64,000 nt of DNA from Primula veris. Its lineage: Eukaryota; Streptophyta; Magnoliopsida; Ericales; Primulaceae. The stretch is from the NCBI GenBank assembly GCA_963682055.1, contig OY821744.1:7852835-7916834 (forward strand), given 5' to 3'. How positions within the stretch are numbered: position 1 is the stretch's first letter; each line of letters begins with the position of its first letter. The position numbers and the translations under genes are program-made. Shown piece by piece: positions 12,914 to 24,256 of this stretch. The notes beneath the pieces are model-generated. The model did not search any database. It was not told the DNA's origin and was given only the letters and a program-made list of their open reading frames with translations.

Positions 12914-14420
12914 GCTGCTTTCCAAACTGTTAAGGAAATTTTACAATATGTTTGTGTAAAAAAAAACTGAACATGGAGTGCTTCAAATTTGTGAAGAATA
13001 AAGAACACTTTAAACACTAAATTTATGTAATGATACTGACACTAATAAGGTTCTTAAACTTTAGACTTCAATCAGTGGAACCAAGAATCAGGTACCTCAT
13101 TTTCTCGAGCTTTTTAAAAAAAAATATTTTTTCCTTCCAAAGTAATATGCTTTCTTTTTCCATACAATGTAATTTTTCTGACAAGTTTAATCAGTACCAT
13201 TGTTTTCGATGGTGAAATTACATGCAATATATTCTCCCATATTATAGTGAAATTACATGCAATATATAATATGTTATTTGATAAAGACAGAGAGTGAAGA
13301 CATTAGACATAACTGAGTCTAACTATTATTTGAAAATCAAAATCTTCACCTTTTTTTTATGTATTAATTGATGAGAAATTGAAATCACGAAGTTGATACT
13401 TACCAGAAGTAATAGAACTTGTGACTATAGCTACAGTTGTTAGGCTATGTAGCTGCTAATTCGTTAACATCTCACTCAAGAGTATATCAATAAAAAATTC
13501 GGAATTTCATTGTACTCAATGCACTACTCCTTCTAACTCTAATTTTGGACTAATTCATCAATATATTTATATCTTTCACAGCTTTTAAATATTAAATAAT
13601 GTACTGTTACTCGTTGACAATAAATTATAGCAGAATAATGATGAATGGTGATGCCATTTTACAATCAACTAAATCGTGAAAATAATTGTGTATTCATTCA
13701 TGCATGTAACCATCTACCTTTGACCTCATGGCAAGGGTGGACCACCCTATACAATTTTAGAAAATAAATACGTACTACTTATAAAGATACCTGTTCACAT
13801 GATCATACTTTTGTATCGGGTCAACTTAATTATCACAGTAAAATAATATTGACTTTGTAAAAATTAAATATTGTTATAAACTTGTCATCAAATAATTTTT
13901 CTGTTATAAGTCTGTTTCAAACTTACTTTTCTGTCACAAACCCGTCACAAAAAAACGTAGCTAATAGATTCGTCATAAAAAAAAACGTCACAATTCTCAT
14001 AACTATTTGTATATATTTTTTTTAATGTGCAATAGAAGACGAGGGACGTGATATGCAGTGATGTCAATATTTACATACAGCGAGTACTAATATTCCCACT
14101 AAACTAAAACTCCTACTAATACTTACTACTAATAATAATAATGACGACGATGATGTTAAAAATAAACAAAGAGTAATTAAGTCTCCCAAAATAAGACAAT
14201 GCATTGTAGTGTGACAAGTAGGCATGTCCCGACTTTGTAAGTTGTAAAACAACCGGTATGCTAATAACTGTACCTCTTTTAGATTTGCAGATGTACATTA
14301 TAATATACATCCCCAAATCTAAAAGAGGTTCAATTTTCGTCCAAACCAGTGTCGGAGCCAATATCAGTATATGAGAAGGACTAAATCACTATTTTTGTTA
14401 AAATAATAATTTTTTGCATT
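12914..14420. other. ABCB upstream region
   Basis: This holds the probable leader and promoter of the ABCB gene. A 3' splice site-like CCTTAACAG ends at about 12926, just before the start codon. The rest is AT-rich, with a CGTCAC-rich repeat patch at 13850-14000 and the hairpin at 14272-14329. At 14345-14434 the sequence begins CAGTGTCGGAGCCA and ends GTGCTCCTC, like the ends of a short repeat. No gene is seen. Confidence 0.5.
14272..14329. repeat. near-perfect short hairpin
   Basis: The arms ACCTCTTTTAGATTTGCAGA and (reverse complement) ACCTCTTTTAGATTTGGGGA extend about 28 nt with a 2-5 nt loop. There are about four mismatches, and no gene lies nearby on this side. It may be a small fold-back transposon or an RNA hairpin. 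Confidence 0.6.
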
Positions 14421-15289
14421 GTGCTCCTCTCTTTGTCTAAACGGTTAAATATGATTAATCGCCAATTAATCAAAAAAACATTGGGTCCAAAAGTTTCCTA
14501 TTTTCGGAAATTTATTCATAACTTAAATGGAAATTGGAGACAAACGACGAATCATAATTATCTATTGAATTTTTTATTTTATATAGAATTTTATTAAATA
14601 AAGTTGAAAAAACAATATTGAGGTGTTTTTGACAAAATTCTGACAAACAAAAAAGACCTATAGCAATATCTGTGTTTTTTTTTTTTTTGCAAATTCTGAT
14701 ATTGTGGAGGATCACATGTGAATAATTTTATTGTCATATTTAGATAGTAGAACCACATATTCTTCATTATCTATTCGTCCACGTGTGATATTTATGAGAA
14801 AGCTTTCAAATTAATTAGTTTCAACCTAAAGCAAGTAATTACTATAAACAAGGGTGGTAATTAATCACATATTTCCATGTCCATGTCCGAGATAAATAAG
14901 GAAGTTTTCAAAAAAATTAGTTTCAAGTGCAATACATGTGTACTCATGTGTGTAATTATCTGTTATTAGAGTCTAATTGCTCTCTTCATTCTAAAAAATC
15001 CACATTTGTGTACACGTTTTCAAGTAATGACGTTATTTAAAAAAATCAAAAAATTCCAAAAAAATTAAAAATAAATCAGGAAATATGTAAAAAATAAAAT
15101 ATGCTAAACAGTTGAGAAGTTCAAAAACTGAATTATTTACATAAAAAATCTAATAAAGGAAAAAAATAAGAAAAATAAAAAATGTCAGTTTCTTTTACAA
15201 AACTAAGAAATGACAAATATTCAAACAAATGTAAAATTTCTAAAAAATGTTAAAAGTTGGGAAAAGTGGGAAAATAAAATAATTTGCAA

Positions 15290-15440
15290 AGAAATACACA
15301 CATGATCACACAGAGTCGCACACAGGGATACATGATCACACACAACGTAATAGTATCATATCCAAACATGATAGCGAACACATGATCGCACACATGAGCA
15401 AATAGAATCACACATGACAACTAACATACATAACTACATA
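15290..15440. repeat. degenerate ACACATGATC motif cluster
   Basis: Variants of CACACATGATCRCACAC recur about six times within 150 bp, and again in copy 2 at about 22360-22500. They are too irregular for a microsatellite. No function can be assigned. Confidence 0.45.
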
Positions 15441-16689
15441 TGATAGGGTATGATCCTTGTGTGTGAAAGGGTCAAGTTCCCCGTTGGTCCGGAACAAGAA
15501 TTAAAGAAAACAATTTTTTCAGCTATTTATACATGTAACTCTCTTATATATGTATATAATATCTAGGGAGAAAGATCTATACACACATAAAAAAGACATT
15601 GTGTTTACGCATCAATCTTAACCTTTCGTTTAGTTTAATTTTAAGGACTGAGATTAATTAAGATCAAGTAAGATAATCAAAAACATATCTCTTTCTTTTC
15701 TTTTTCTCACCCGTGAACCACCCTCGGCGTAGCTCGTACCATTCTTCCTCCTCCTTACTTTTTAGACCTGATAAGCTCATTGTTGAATAGTTTAATTTTC
15801 AAAGTTTGTTTGAAGGTCTCACTAACAGAAAAATAATTGAAGTGAATATTACAAAAAAATTTATAAAAAAATAAATTAGAGTGGCGGTGTTGTTTCAAAA
15901 TATCTAAAAAACCGATGGTGGAGAGGTGGGGTCTGTGACGGTGGACGGGTGAGGGGGATGAGAGGTAATATCAAAAAGAAAATAAGTCAAGAGTGTTTTT
16001 TTTTTATTATCTTAATTAATCTTGGTTAATAATTGATGTATAAAGATAGTGTGTATTTTTCCGTGTGTATATATACTTGCCTAATATCTAGCGTAAATAT
16101 ACCTAAACTTATATTACAAGTCTATCGGAGTAACTGGATAAGTCATTGTATATTTGTATGTTTTAGCAATAAACTTTTAAGTATTGTATGTTTTGATAAT
16201 ATATTTTGGTTAATTGTATATTTTGGATATTGACCATTGTTTTTAATTAGTAGAGGTTATAGGTTATAAGCTCAAATCTTTTTATCTCCGGTTTAATTTT
16301 TTAAAAACATTACATCGCTAGTATAAAATGATATCCATTACTTTTATTTTAATCGATTTTTTACTATATACATTACGGGTGCATTTTAGTACACAAAACA
16401 CATACTAACAAAAAAAAAGCATAGCTTTATTAATTGTGCCTCTCATTCATTTCGACTCAGGATCCGCCACTGCATATGATCGCATAGTTGGATAAATTGA
16501 ATGACGTGTTATAACCGTGTCATGTCCTAATTTTTAGATTTTTCTATATATAATTGTTTTTGTCGTGTTGTGTTGTACACACATGTTTGTACGACATAAA
16601 GCAACGACAACGTTGGTGGTCTGGTAGAATAGAGGATTATGGCATTTTTTTAAGGAGATAAACGACTAAAATAAGTGGATAAAAATATA

Positions 16690-17098
16690 ATTTGACCCTC
16701 TTATATTTTTTTTGGGTTGTTTTTAAAGTCATCAAATAAAAAACATGAGGGGTTTTAAAAAAAAAAAAAGAAGAAGTTTTGAACTATGTACTAAATTATA
16801 GATAAAAAAAATGTACAAAATTATAGTTGGGATTTAATTGTAATTGATCAGTTGTATTTAACAATGTATACTAGAATTTCCTTCTAAATAACCGAATTTG
16901 ACCCTTCTTATATTTTTTTGGGTTTTTTCATCAAATAAAAAACATGAGGGGTTTTTTAAAAAAAAGAAGAAGTTTTGAACTATGTACTAAATTATAGATA
17001 AAAAAAAGGTACTAAATTATAGTTGGGATTGAATTGTAATTGATCAGTTGTATTTAACAATGTAAACTAGAATTTCCTTCTAAATAACCGAATTTGTA
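16690..17098. repeat. 206-bp tandem repeat upstream of CAF1 copy 1
   Basis: Two units, about 16690-16895 and 16896-17098, both run from TTTGACCC through a poly-A stretch and ATTATAGTTGGGATT to AACCGAATTTG. Copy 2 of the segmental duplication has only one unit (about 23753-23953), so this arose after, or was lost after, the 7-kb duplication. It lies about 100-500 bp upstream of the probable TATA box. Confidence 0.85.
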
Positions 17099-17172
17099 GA
17101 ATTTCTATATATGTTAAACCGTGGGGCCTAAGTATCAGCTCCATATCCTAATTGGAATAAAAAAGATACTAG

Positions 17173-17180
17173 TATAAATA
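17173..17180 (+). promoter_or_regulatory. TATA box of CAF1 copy 1
   Basis: TATAAATA lies about 160 bp upstream of the start codon. It is followed by a leader with a GAGAGAGAG tract. At the matching place copy 2 reads TATATAAT (24045-24052). Confidence 0.5.
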
Positions 17181-17311
17181 TATATTATTATCTCTAAACT
17201 TATTACGAAACCAGAATTAAACACAACTCAGTTTAAGACATAGAGAGAGAGAAACACAGAGAGACATACACAGGCAAAAGTTAAAAACATAAACATAAAT
17301 TTGGTTTTTGT

Positions 17312-17386
17312 ATGAGAGTTTTTTTAAATATTAAATATGAAGCAAGTTTTTTGTGGTACAAACATAAGAGAGGTATGGGCTCATAA
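17312..17386 (+). CDS. upstream ORF overlapping the CAF1 start, copy 1
   Basis: The ATG at 17312 is the first I see downstream of the TATA box. It opens a 24-codon frame (MRVFLNIKYEA...) in the +1 frame relative to the main ORF and ends at TAA 17384-17386, inside the CAF1 coding region. The identical arrangement is kept in copy 2. Scanning ribosomes that start here would bypass the main ATG, so it may limit translation. Confidence 0.45.
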   Translation: MRVFLNIKYEASFLWYKHKRGMGS

Positions 17387-18278
17387 TCTTAACCAAGAGA
17401 TGTTTGCTCTCGATAGGGTTCTCCGTACACACCGTAGAATTGCATTCGATACGGAGTTTCCTGGTTTTGTCTACCCAAGTCCGAGGGATGCTTCCGAGTT
17501 TGAAAGGTATAAGGCTTTAGTTTCTAATGTTAACAGCTTGAAGCCTATACAATTGGGTCTTGTTTTATTTGATGAATGTGGAAACATTGGTGGGTGTTGG
17601 CAAGTTAATTTTTCGGATTTTGATGTTAGTTGTGATTTACACGTGACTGAGTCTATTAGCTTGTTAAAGAGAAACGGGATCGATTTCGAAAAAAATAGAA
17701 AAGATGGGGTGGATTGTGAAACGTTTGCTCATAGCTTAAATATTGTTTTGCCTCGCTATAGTGGACTTGAGTGGGTAACTTATCACGGGATATACGATGT
17801 CGCGTATTTGACGAAGATTTTGTTGAAAAGAGATATTCCGAAAAATTATGTCCAGTTTGTTAGGATGGTGAGTAATGCTTTAAGTGGCGTATTATACGAT
17901 GTTAAGTACATAGCGGATCGTGTTTTCGGCCAAGGGTCTATTGGGCTGTCGAGACTAGGGAAGATATTTTGCGTGGAGAGGGTTGGTGAATCACACCAGG
18001 CTGGATCTGATTCTCTAATGACTGCAGAAATATTTATTAAAATATATCAAGAAGGTTATACAAATATTCAGAATTTTCTTGGGGGTTATTTGTATGGAAT
18101 TTCTGTGAGGTTTGGTAGTATTAATAACACGCATTCAATTAAACTTCAGCGACAACAACAACAGATGTACACGATTAAGAAACAATGTGAAGTGCCAAGT
18201 GGATTTTATTGGAACCCTAGACAACAATACGTCGTTGTGAATCATTGTATTCCAGTTATTTCATTAGTTAGGATTTAG
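17337..18278 (+). CDS. CAF1: CAF1-family mRNA deadenylase (CCR4-NOT subunit), copy 1
   Basis: Intronless 313-codon ORF. It carries the complete DEDDh exonuclease set of the CAF1/POP2 family: D38 and E40 in FDTEFPG, D154 in YHGIYDVAYL, and H220 and D225 in HQAGSDSLMT. CAF1 removes poly(A) tails from mRNAs as part of CCR4-NOT in the cytoplasm; intronless plant members are often stress-induced. The catalytic domain ends near residue 255, and the 55-residue tail with a QRQQQQ run looks lineage-specific. A TATA box and an overlapping uORF lie upstream. A paralog sits 6870 bp downstream and differs in the coding region by only two bases (A24V, Y149F). Confidence 0.95.
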   Translation: MKQVFCGTNIREVWAHNLNQEMFALDRVLRTHRRIAFDTEFPGFVYPSPRDASEFERYKALVSNVNSLKPIQLGLVLFDECGNIGGCWQVNFSDFDVSCDLHVTESISLLKRNGIDFEKNRKDGVDCETFAHSLNIVLPRYSGLEWVTYHGIYDVAYLTKILLKRDIPKNYVQFVRMVSNALSGVLYDVKYIADRVFGQGSIGLSRLGKIFCVERVGESHQAGSDSLMTAEIFIKIYQEGYTNIQNFLGGYLYGISVRFGSINNTHSIKLQRQQQQMYTIKKQCEVPSGFYWNPRQQYVVVNHCIPVISLVRI

Positions 18279-18589
18279 GAACAACCCAATGTAATCCTGG
18301 TATTTTGCGATATATATGAGATTTACAAATTACAATGATTGCAGTTTTTCTTCTTTAGTCTTTTGGTTATCTTCCATGACTTTTTACTCTTTGTGATTGT
18401 TTTGTTGAACCTGATTCAGAACTTTCCTTGGTGTGTAGAAGAAGAGTAAAAAAGTACTATTTTTTGTGTGTGCCCAGATTAGTTTAGGTATTCTGAGCCA
18501 CCAATTGCAGGTCGCGGGAATGCCAAAATTTTGGGGGTTTCCTTGAAATTAAAGAGTTAAAGAAAAATTAGAGATCTAAGAGAAGTTAG

Positions 18590-21110
18590 TTTGTTTAGAG
18601 GGTTCTTGTGAAATCAAGAGTCTTGGTTGTCTAAACTTTAATCTCATGACTTGATTAGTCCAATAACCCATGCATATAATGAAGTATGTTCTTTAATACC
18701 TAATTATTATAAGTTACAGTTCATTCGCGGCATAGACCATACATTATATTAAAATAACATTGAATTGCATTGGTAGTAGGATTTTGGTTTATGAAAAATT
18801 TGAATGCCACAGGATCTCGAAAATTGATGAATGGTGACAACAAAATATGCTTAGATGCCAAGAGAGATTAATGCAGATAAACATATGGCTAGTCTAAGTT
18901 GAGGATGTTTCCTCTAAAAGAAGGATACTTAGCAATCAGGTACTATACGTAAAGCCGTTAATTAATTAAAGAGGTAAGCGAATGATTCAGTGTTCAATTC
19001 TTCAATGTGACAATTCTTGAAAACTTACAAGTAAATTGAATGCCCATATATTTGTCTGGAACAGGAATACCCAAACATTGCATAGATGAGATACAGATTT
19101 AAGTAATCAGTACATATTACAAGCCGTAACTGAATCTGTATATGACTCACCATCAACTTTTTTCTCGATTCTCATTTTCATGTTTACACTGGATGGAGAA
19201 ATAGCAGTCAGCAGGATGGATCACTTTCTAATTCACTAACTTTAAGCAGTTGAGAGATACTATGAGCACATTAATCTAGAATCTAGATATAATGTTATGG
19301 AAAACAAGATATTACTAATTACATACTATAACTTTCCCTTCCCTGGTTCATCTAGAAAATAGTACTTACACTTAAGGTAAAGACATTTTTCTCGGTTTTA
19401 TTTTCTTCATGTTATACACGTCCTCCCGGAAACAAATTCTCAAACAAGTGAGAAAGAACTTCTTAAGTCTGAGACTATGAAGTTCCAGCCTAGTTATCTA
19501 TCCGTTTTCTGAATGAATTTTTACATGATAAGTGCTTGTAAGAGTTTTTTTTCTTTTTTTACCTCAACAAAATGTAGCTAACCACAACCGAAGGCATGCC
19601 TGATTTCTGTGAGGAGTGGCTGCAATTTTTGTAAAGTTGATTGAAGGGGGGAGACAAAAAAGCTCTAGGGTTTTCTTTGCAATTTAATTTGACATATTCA
19701 CATGAAGCTTTCACAGAAAATGCAATTACAAGGCCCATAGTAACCAACACAGTCCAACATATGTATCAATAAATGCACAAGATCAAGATAAATGCAGAAT
19801 CTTGTGTGATCAAAACACTTGCTGGTAAACATGGAGAGAAATAAATTAAAGAATGATTCATGATTTAGAAAAGTCTAAAGATATGATGTAGTCCAGGGAG
19901 CTTCAGTGATAACCAAACTCCGAGTAATGTTTTTGTCTGTCGAAACTCATGACTTGATTCGCAACCCATGTATATAATGCACTAATGCAGCATGTTCTTT
20001 GATTTCGAATGTTATAACTAACAGCTTATTCTCGGCATTTACTGTACATTGTGCAAAAGACCGCTGGATTGCGTTGCTTATTGGATTTTGATTCTGCAAA
20101 ATTCGTATTGTAGGTTTTGCAGAATGATTAACTGTTACAGCAAAATATCGGCAGATAAAAGGTTGGTCTAAGTTGAGGGTATTTCACTAAAATAATGCTT
20201 GTTAGCAATTAGATGATTACTTTTACACAATATGTACAACCTGGAAATAAATTAACGAGGTAATTGAATGATTAGTGTCGAATGCGACAAAATCACAAAA
20301 CTGCCAATTAAACTGAATGCACTGGAGCCTTTTTTTTTGTTTTTTCTGGAACAGGATTATCAGCACATTGCGTAGATGAGGTACTTTAGAATATTAGATG
20401 GCCTAACTGAATTGCAACTTTTTTCTCGCTTCTTATTTTCATTTTGCAGTACATGAAGTCATAAGACTTGAGATAATGGAATATTCCGGGTTTGCTAACA
20501 ATCAACAATTGAAGAGGTTATATGCTCAAATAGTCAAATCAATCAAGAAAAAGATGTAGGAAACATGAAAATATGAAATCACTCGTCTCAAACAAGTTTT
20601 CCATCTTTTAATTTGTTTACCCATGAAAGAATGATCCCACTTAAGGTTATAACATTTTTCTCGGGCTGATTTATTGACGTCATCCAGTCCCTCCCAGTAA
20701 CAACTTCTCAAAACATTTTCTAAATGAGAATACACATCTGGACTATTTTTATGGGACGGAGGGAGTAATAAACTTTGGAGTTTCCAGCTTGGTTCTTTAA
20801 CCATTTTCTAAATGAATATACATGCCAAGTTCTTGCAAGAGTTTTTTTTTTTTTTTTTACCAGAACAAAATTTTGCTAACCATAACCATGGGCATGCCTA
20901 GTTTTTGTGTGGAACTCTAAGCATAGAAAGGACAACAAATGCAGTGTGAGAAGGAAATTTCTGCAAAGCTGTTGAAGGGGGAAAACAAAAGGCTCTGAGA
21001 GTTTTCAGACCAATTTAATTTCTGGTTTCGTAATTCTTTCACAGAAACTGCAACTACAAATGGCATAGAAACCAACACGGTTCAAGATATGGGACAATGA
21101 ATAATAAAGA
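18590..21110. repeat. older nested duplication inside copy 1 (two units)
   Basis: Unit A (about 18590-19790) and unit B (about 19890-21110) are diverged direct repeats. Shared blocks include TCATGACTTGATT followed by CCCATG(C/T)ATATAATG, GCATTTACTGTACATT-like sequence, and a block running from a poly-T tract through ...AAAATT(G/T)...GCTAACC to GAAGGGGG. Both units recur in the second copy of the segmental duplication, so this duplication is older than the 7-kb one. Confidence 0.65.
20740..20767 (-). repeat. Stowaway-type MITE terminus
   Basis: On the minus strand it reads TACTCCCTCCGTCCCATAAA, the classical Stowaway/mariner terminal sequence with a TA flank. I could not find the partner terminus, so it is a solo or decayed end. 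The same end is present at 27599-27626. Confidence 0.6.
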
Positions 21111-21379
21111 TAAAAAAAAATGCACAATCTTGTGCACTGGAAACAATTACTGGCAAACATGGAGGGGGGGAAATGCTTTACTACTATTCATCCAAAAATG
21201 TATATAGAATATCGACATGAATACACACATTCATGTGCCATGGCAACATTATACCAGTATAGACATAAACCCTCGACTACTACTCCACTGTTAATGATTC
21301 GAAACAATCACAAAAGATGAAAAAAAATCGTCTGATGTATTCACAATTTGGATGTTGAAGATGTCTCTGCAAACTCATC

Positions 21380-21438
21380 TTAAGCTTCCATTGCCGGAGT
21401 CATGAACACACCAAATATCTTTATGCCTTTTTTTGTAA
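21380..21438 (-). pseudogene. orphan last exon of the MADS-like gene, copy 1
   Basis: It reads (V)TKKGIKIFGVFMTPAMEA-stop behind a TTTGTAG acceptor. It matches the last exon of the gene at 28248-34063 with one change (I for V). The duplication breakpoint at about 21494 falls in the preceding intron, so the rest of the gene is missing here. Confidence 0.75.
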
Positions 21439-21494
21439 CTACAAAAAAGAAAGACAAAAAGTATTAAACATCTAGAACAGGGTAGTTAAGTATG

Positions 21495-21560
21495 TCGCGG
21501 GGGGGGGGGGGGGGGGGGGGGGGGGGCTGTAGCCCCCGCCAGCCTCCACCCAGCTCCTCC
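21495..21560. other. duplication junction with 28-bp poly-G run
   Basis: The 66-bp spacer between the two copies holds a run of 28 G (21499-21526) followed by CTGTAGCCCCCGCCAGCC. GGGGGCT..AGCCCCC forms a hairpin. It is much more GC-rich than its surroundings. The exact length of the G-run is prone to sequencing error. Confidence 0.85.
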
Positions 21561-24044
21561 CTTGGTCTAAACGGTTAAATATGATTAATCGCCAATTAAT
21601 CAAAAAAACATTGGGTCCAAAAGTTTCCTATTTTCGGAAATTTATTCATAACTTAAATGGAAATTGGAGACAAACGACGAATCATAATTATCTACTGAAT
21701 TTTTTATTTTATATAGAATTTTATTAAATAAAGTTGAAAAAACAATATTGAGGTGTTTTTGACAAAATTCTGACAAACAAAAAAGAACATAGCAATATCT
21801 GTGTTTTGTTTTTTTTGCAAATTTTGATATTGTGGAGGATCACATGTGAATAATTTTATTGTCATATTTAGATAGTAGAACCACATATTCTTCATTATCT
21901 ATTCGTCCACGTGTGATATTTATGAGAAAGCTTTCAAATTAATTAGTTTCAACCTAAAGCAAGTAATTACTATAAAAATTAGTTTCAAGTGCAATACATG
22001 TGTACTCATGTGTGTAATTATCTGTTATTGGAGTCTAATTGCTCTCTTCATTCTAAAAAATCCACATTTGTGTACATGTTTTCAAGTAATGACGTTATTT
22101 AAAAAAATCAAAAAATTCCAAATAAATTAAAAATAAATCGGGGAATATGTAAAAAATAAAATATGCTAAACAGTTGAGAAGTTCAAAAATTGAATTATTT
22201 ACATAAAAAATCTAATAAATGAAAAAAATAAGAAAAATAAAAAATGTCAGTTTCTTTTACAAAACTAAGAAATGACAAATATTCAAACAAATGTAAAATT
22301 TCTAAAAAATGCTAAAAGTTGGGAGAAGTGGGAAAATAAAATAATTTGCAAAGAAATACACACATGATCACACAGAGTTGCACACATGGATACATGATCA
22401 CACACAACATAATAGTATCATACCCAAACATGATAGCGAACACATGATCGCACACATGAGCAAATAGAATCACACATGACAACTAACATACATAACTACA
22501 TATGATAGGGTATGATCCTTGTGTGTGAAAGGGTCAAGTTCCCCGTTGGTCCGGAACAAGAATTAAATAAAACAATTTTTTCACCTATATATACATGTAA
22601 CTCTCTTATATAATATCTAGGGGAAAAAATTTATACACACATAAAAAAGATATTGTGTTTACGTATCAATCTTAATCTTTCGTTTAGTTTAATTTTAAGG
22701 GCTGAGATTAATTAAGATCAAGTAAGATAATCAAAAACATATCTCTTTCTTTTCTTTTTCTCACCCGTGAACCACCCTTGGCGTAGCTCGTACTATTCTT
22801 CCTCCTCCTTACTTTTTAGACGTGATAAGCTCATTGTTGAATAGTTTAATTTTCAAAGTTTGTATGAAGGTCTCACTAACAGAAAAATAATTGAAGTGAA
22901 TATTACAAAAAAAATTATAAAAAAAAAAATTAGAGTGGCGGTGTTGTTTCAAAATATCTAAAATCTGACGGTGGAGAGATGGGGTCTGTGACGGTGGACG
23001 GGTGAGGGGGATGAGAGGTAATATCAAAAAGAAAATAAGTCAGAGTTTTTTTTTTTTTTATTATGTTAATTAATCTTGATTAATAATAGCATTTGGATAA
23101 AATAGTAACGAAGGTTAAAATTGATGTATAAAGATAGTGTGTATTTTTCCGTGTGTATATATACTTGCCTAATATCTAGCGTAAATATACCTAAACTTAT
23201 ATTATAAGTCTACCGGAGTAACCGGATAAGTCATTGTATATTTGTATGTGTTGTATATTTTGATAATATGTTTTGGTTAATTGTATATTTTGGGTATTGA
23301 CATTTGTTTTTAATTACTAGAGCTTATAGGTTATAACCTCAAATCTTTTTATCTCTGGTTTAATTTTTTAAAAACATTACATCGATAGTAGAAAATGATA
23401 TCGATTACTTTACTTTAATCGATTTTTTACTATATACATTCCAGGTGCACTTTAGTACACAAAACACATACTAACAAAAAAAATCGTAGCTTTATTAATT
23501 GTGCCTCTCATTCATTTCGACTCAGGATCCGCCACTGCATATGATCACATAGTTGGATAAATTGAATGACGTGTCATAACCGTGTCCTAATTTTTAGATT
23601 TTTCTACATATTATTGTTTTTGTCTTGTCGCGTTGTACACACATGTTTGTACGATATAGAGCAACGACAATGCTGGTGGTATGGTAGAATAGAGGAGGTT
23701 ATGACATTTTTTTAAGGAGATAAACGACTAAAATAACTGGACAAAAATATAATTTGACCCTTCTTATATTGTTTTGGGTTTTTTTAAAGTCATCAAATAA
23801 AAAACATGAGGGGTTTTTAAAAAAAGAAGTTTTGAACTATGTACTAAATAATAGATAAAAAAAAAGTACTAAATTATAGTTGGGATTTAATTGTAATTGA
23901 TCAGTTGTATTTAACAATGTAAACTAGAATTTCCTTTTAAATAACCGAATTTGTAGAATTTCTATATATATGTTTAAACCGTGGCGCCTAAGTATCAGCC
24001 TCGTAACTATTTCCATAACCTAATTGGAATAAAAAAGATACTAA

Positions 24045-24052
24045 TATATAAT
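24045..24052 (+). promoter_or_regulatory. TATA-like element of CAF1 copy 2
   Basis: TATATAAT replaces the TATAAATA of copy 1. A short deletion of TA units has changed this stretch. The rest of the leader is almost the same. Confidence 0.4.
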
Positions 24053-24181
24053 TATCTCTAAACTTATTACGAAACCAGAATTAAACACAACTCAGTTTAA
24101 GACATAGAGAGAGAGAAATACAGATAGACAGACACAGGCAAAAGTTAAAAGCATAAACATAAACATAAATCGGGTTTTTGT

Positions 24182-24256
24182 ATGAGAGTTTTTTTAAATA
24201 TTAAATATGAAGCAAGTTTTTTGTGGTACAAACATAAGAGAGGTATGGGCTCATAA
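24182..24256 (+). CDS. upstream ORF overlapping the CAF1 start, copy 2
   Basis: Same 24-codon overlapping frame as in copy 1, with start and stop conserved. See the copy 1 entry for the reasoning. Confidence 0.45.
   Translation: MRVFLNIKYEASFLWYKHKRGMGS

Larger units (their letters stand above)
18279..21379. other. CAF1 3' flank, no recognised gene
   Basis: About 3.1 kb without a convincing gene. It is made largely of two diverged units (see 18590-21110). Minus-strand frames of 63-92 codons at 19559 and 20526 lack recognisable domains, and the latter runs through a Stowaway-like terminus. The region could hold a decayed gene or a long non-coding transcript. Confidence 0.5.
14421..21494. repeat. 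tandem segmental duplication, copy 1
   Basis: This stretch matches 21551-28363 in direct orientation over its whole length. The offset is 7130 at the left end, 6870 at the CAF1 gene and 6868 at the right end. The offset falls because copy 1 has a 206-bp tandem repeat and about 66 bp (near 14846-14911) that copy 2 lacks, while copy 2 has about 33 bp (near 23084) that copy 1 lacks. It contains a CAF1 gene and the final exon of the gene at 28248-34063. Non-coding parts differ at roughly 1-2% of positions by eye. Confidence 0.93.

Noticed and set aside
12914..12925. ABCB start four codons further upstream
   Set aside because: The frame there begins with TTG (12923-12925). The first ATG is at 12911-12913, and a 3' splice site-like sequence lies just before.
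20526..20804. 92-codon minus-strand ORF as a gene
   Set aside because: It starts just beyond and runs through a Stowaway terminus. The second copy (27445-27663) has a different end.
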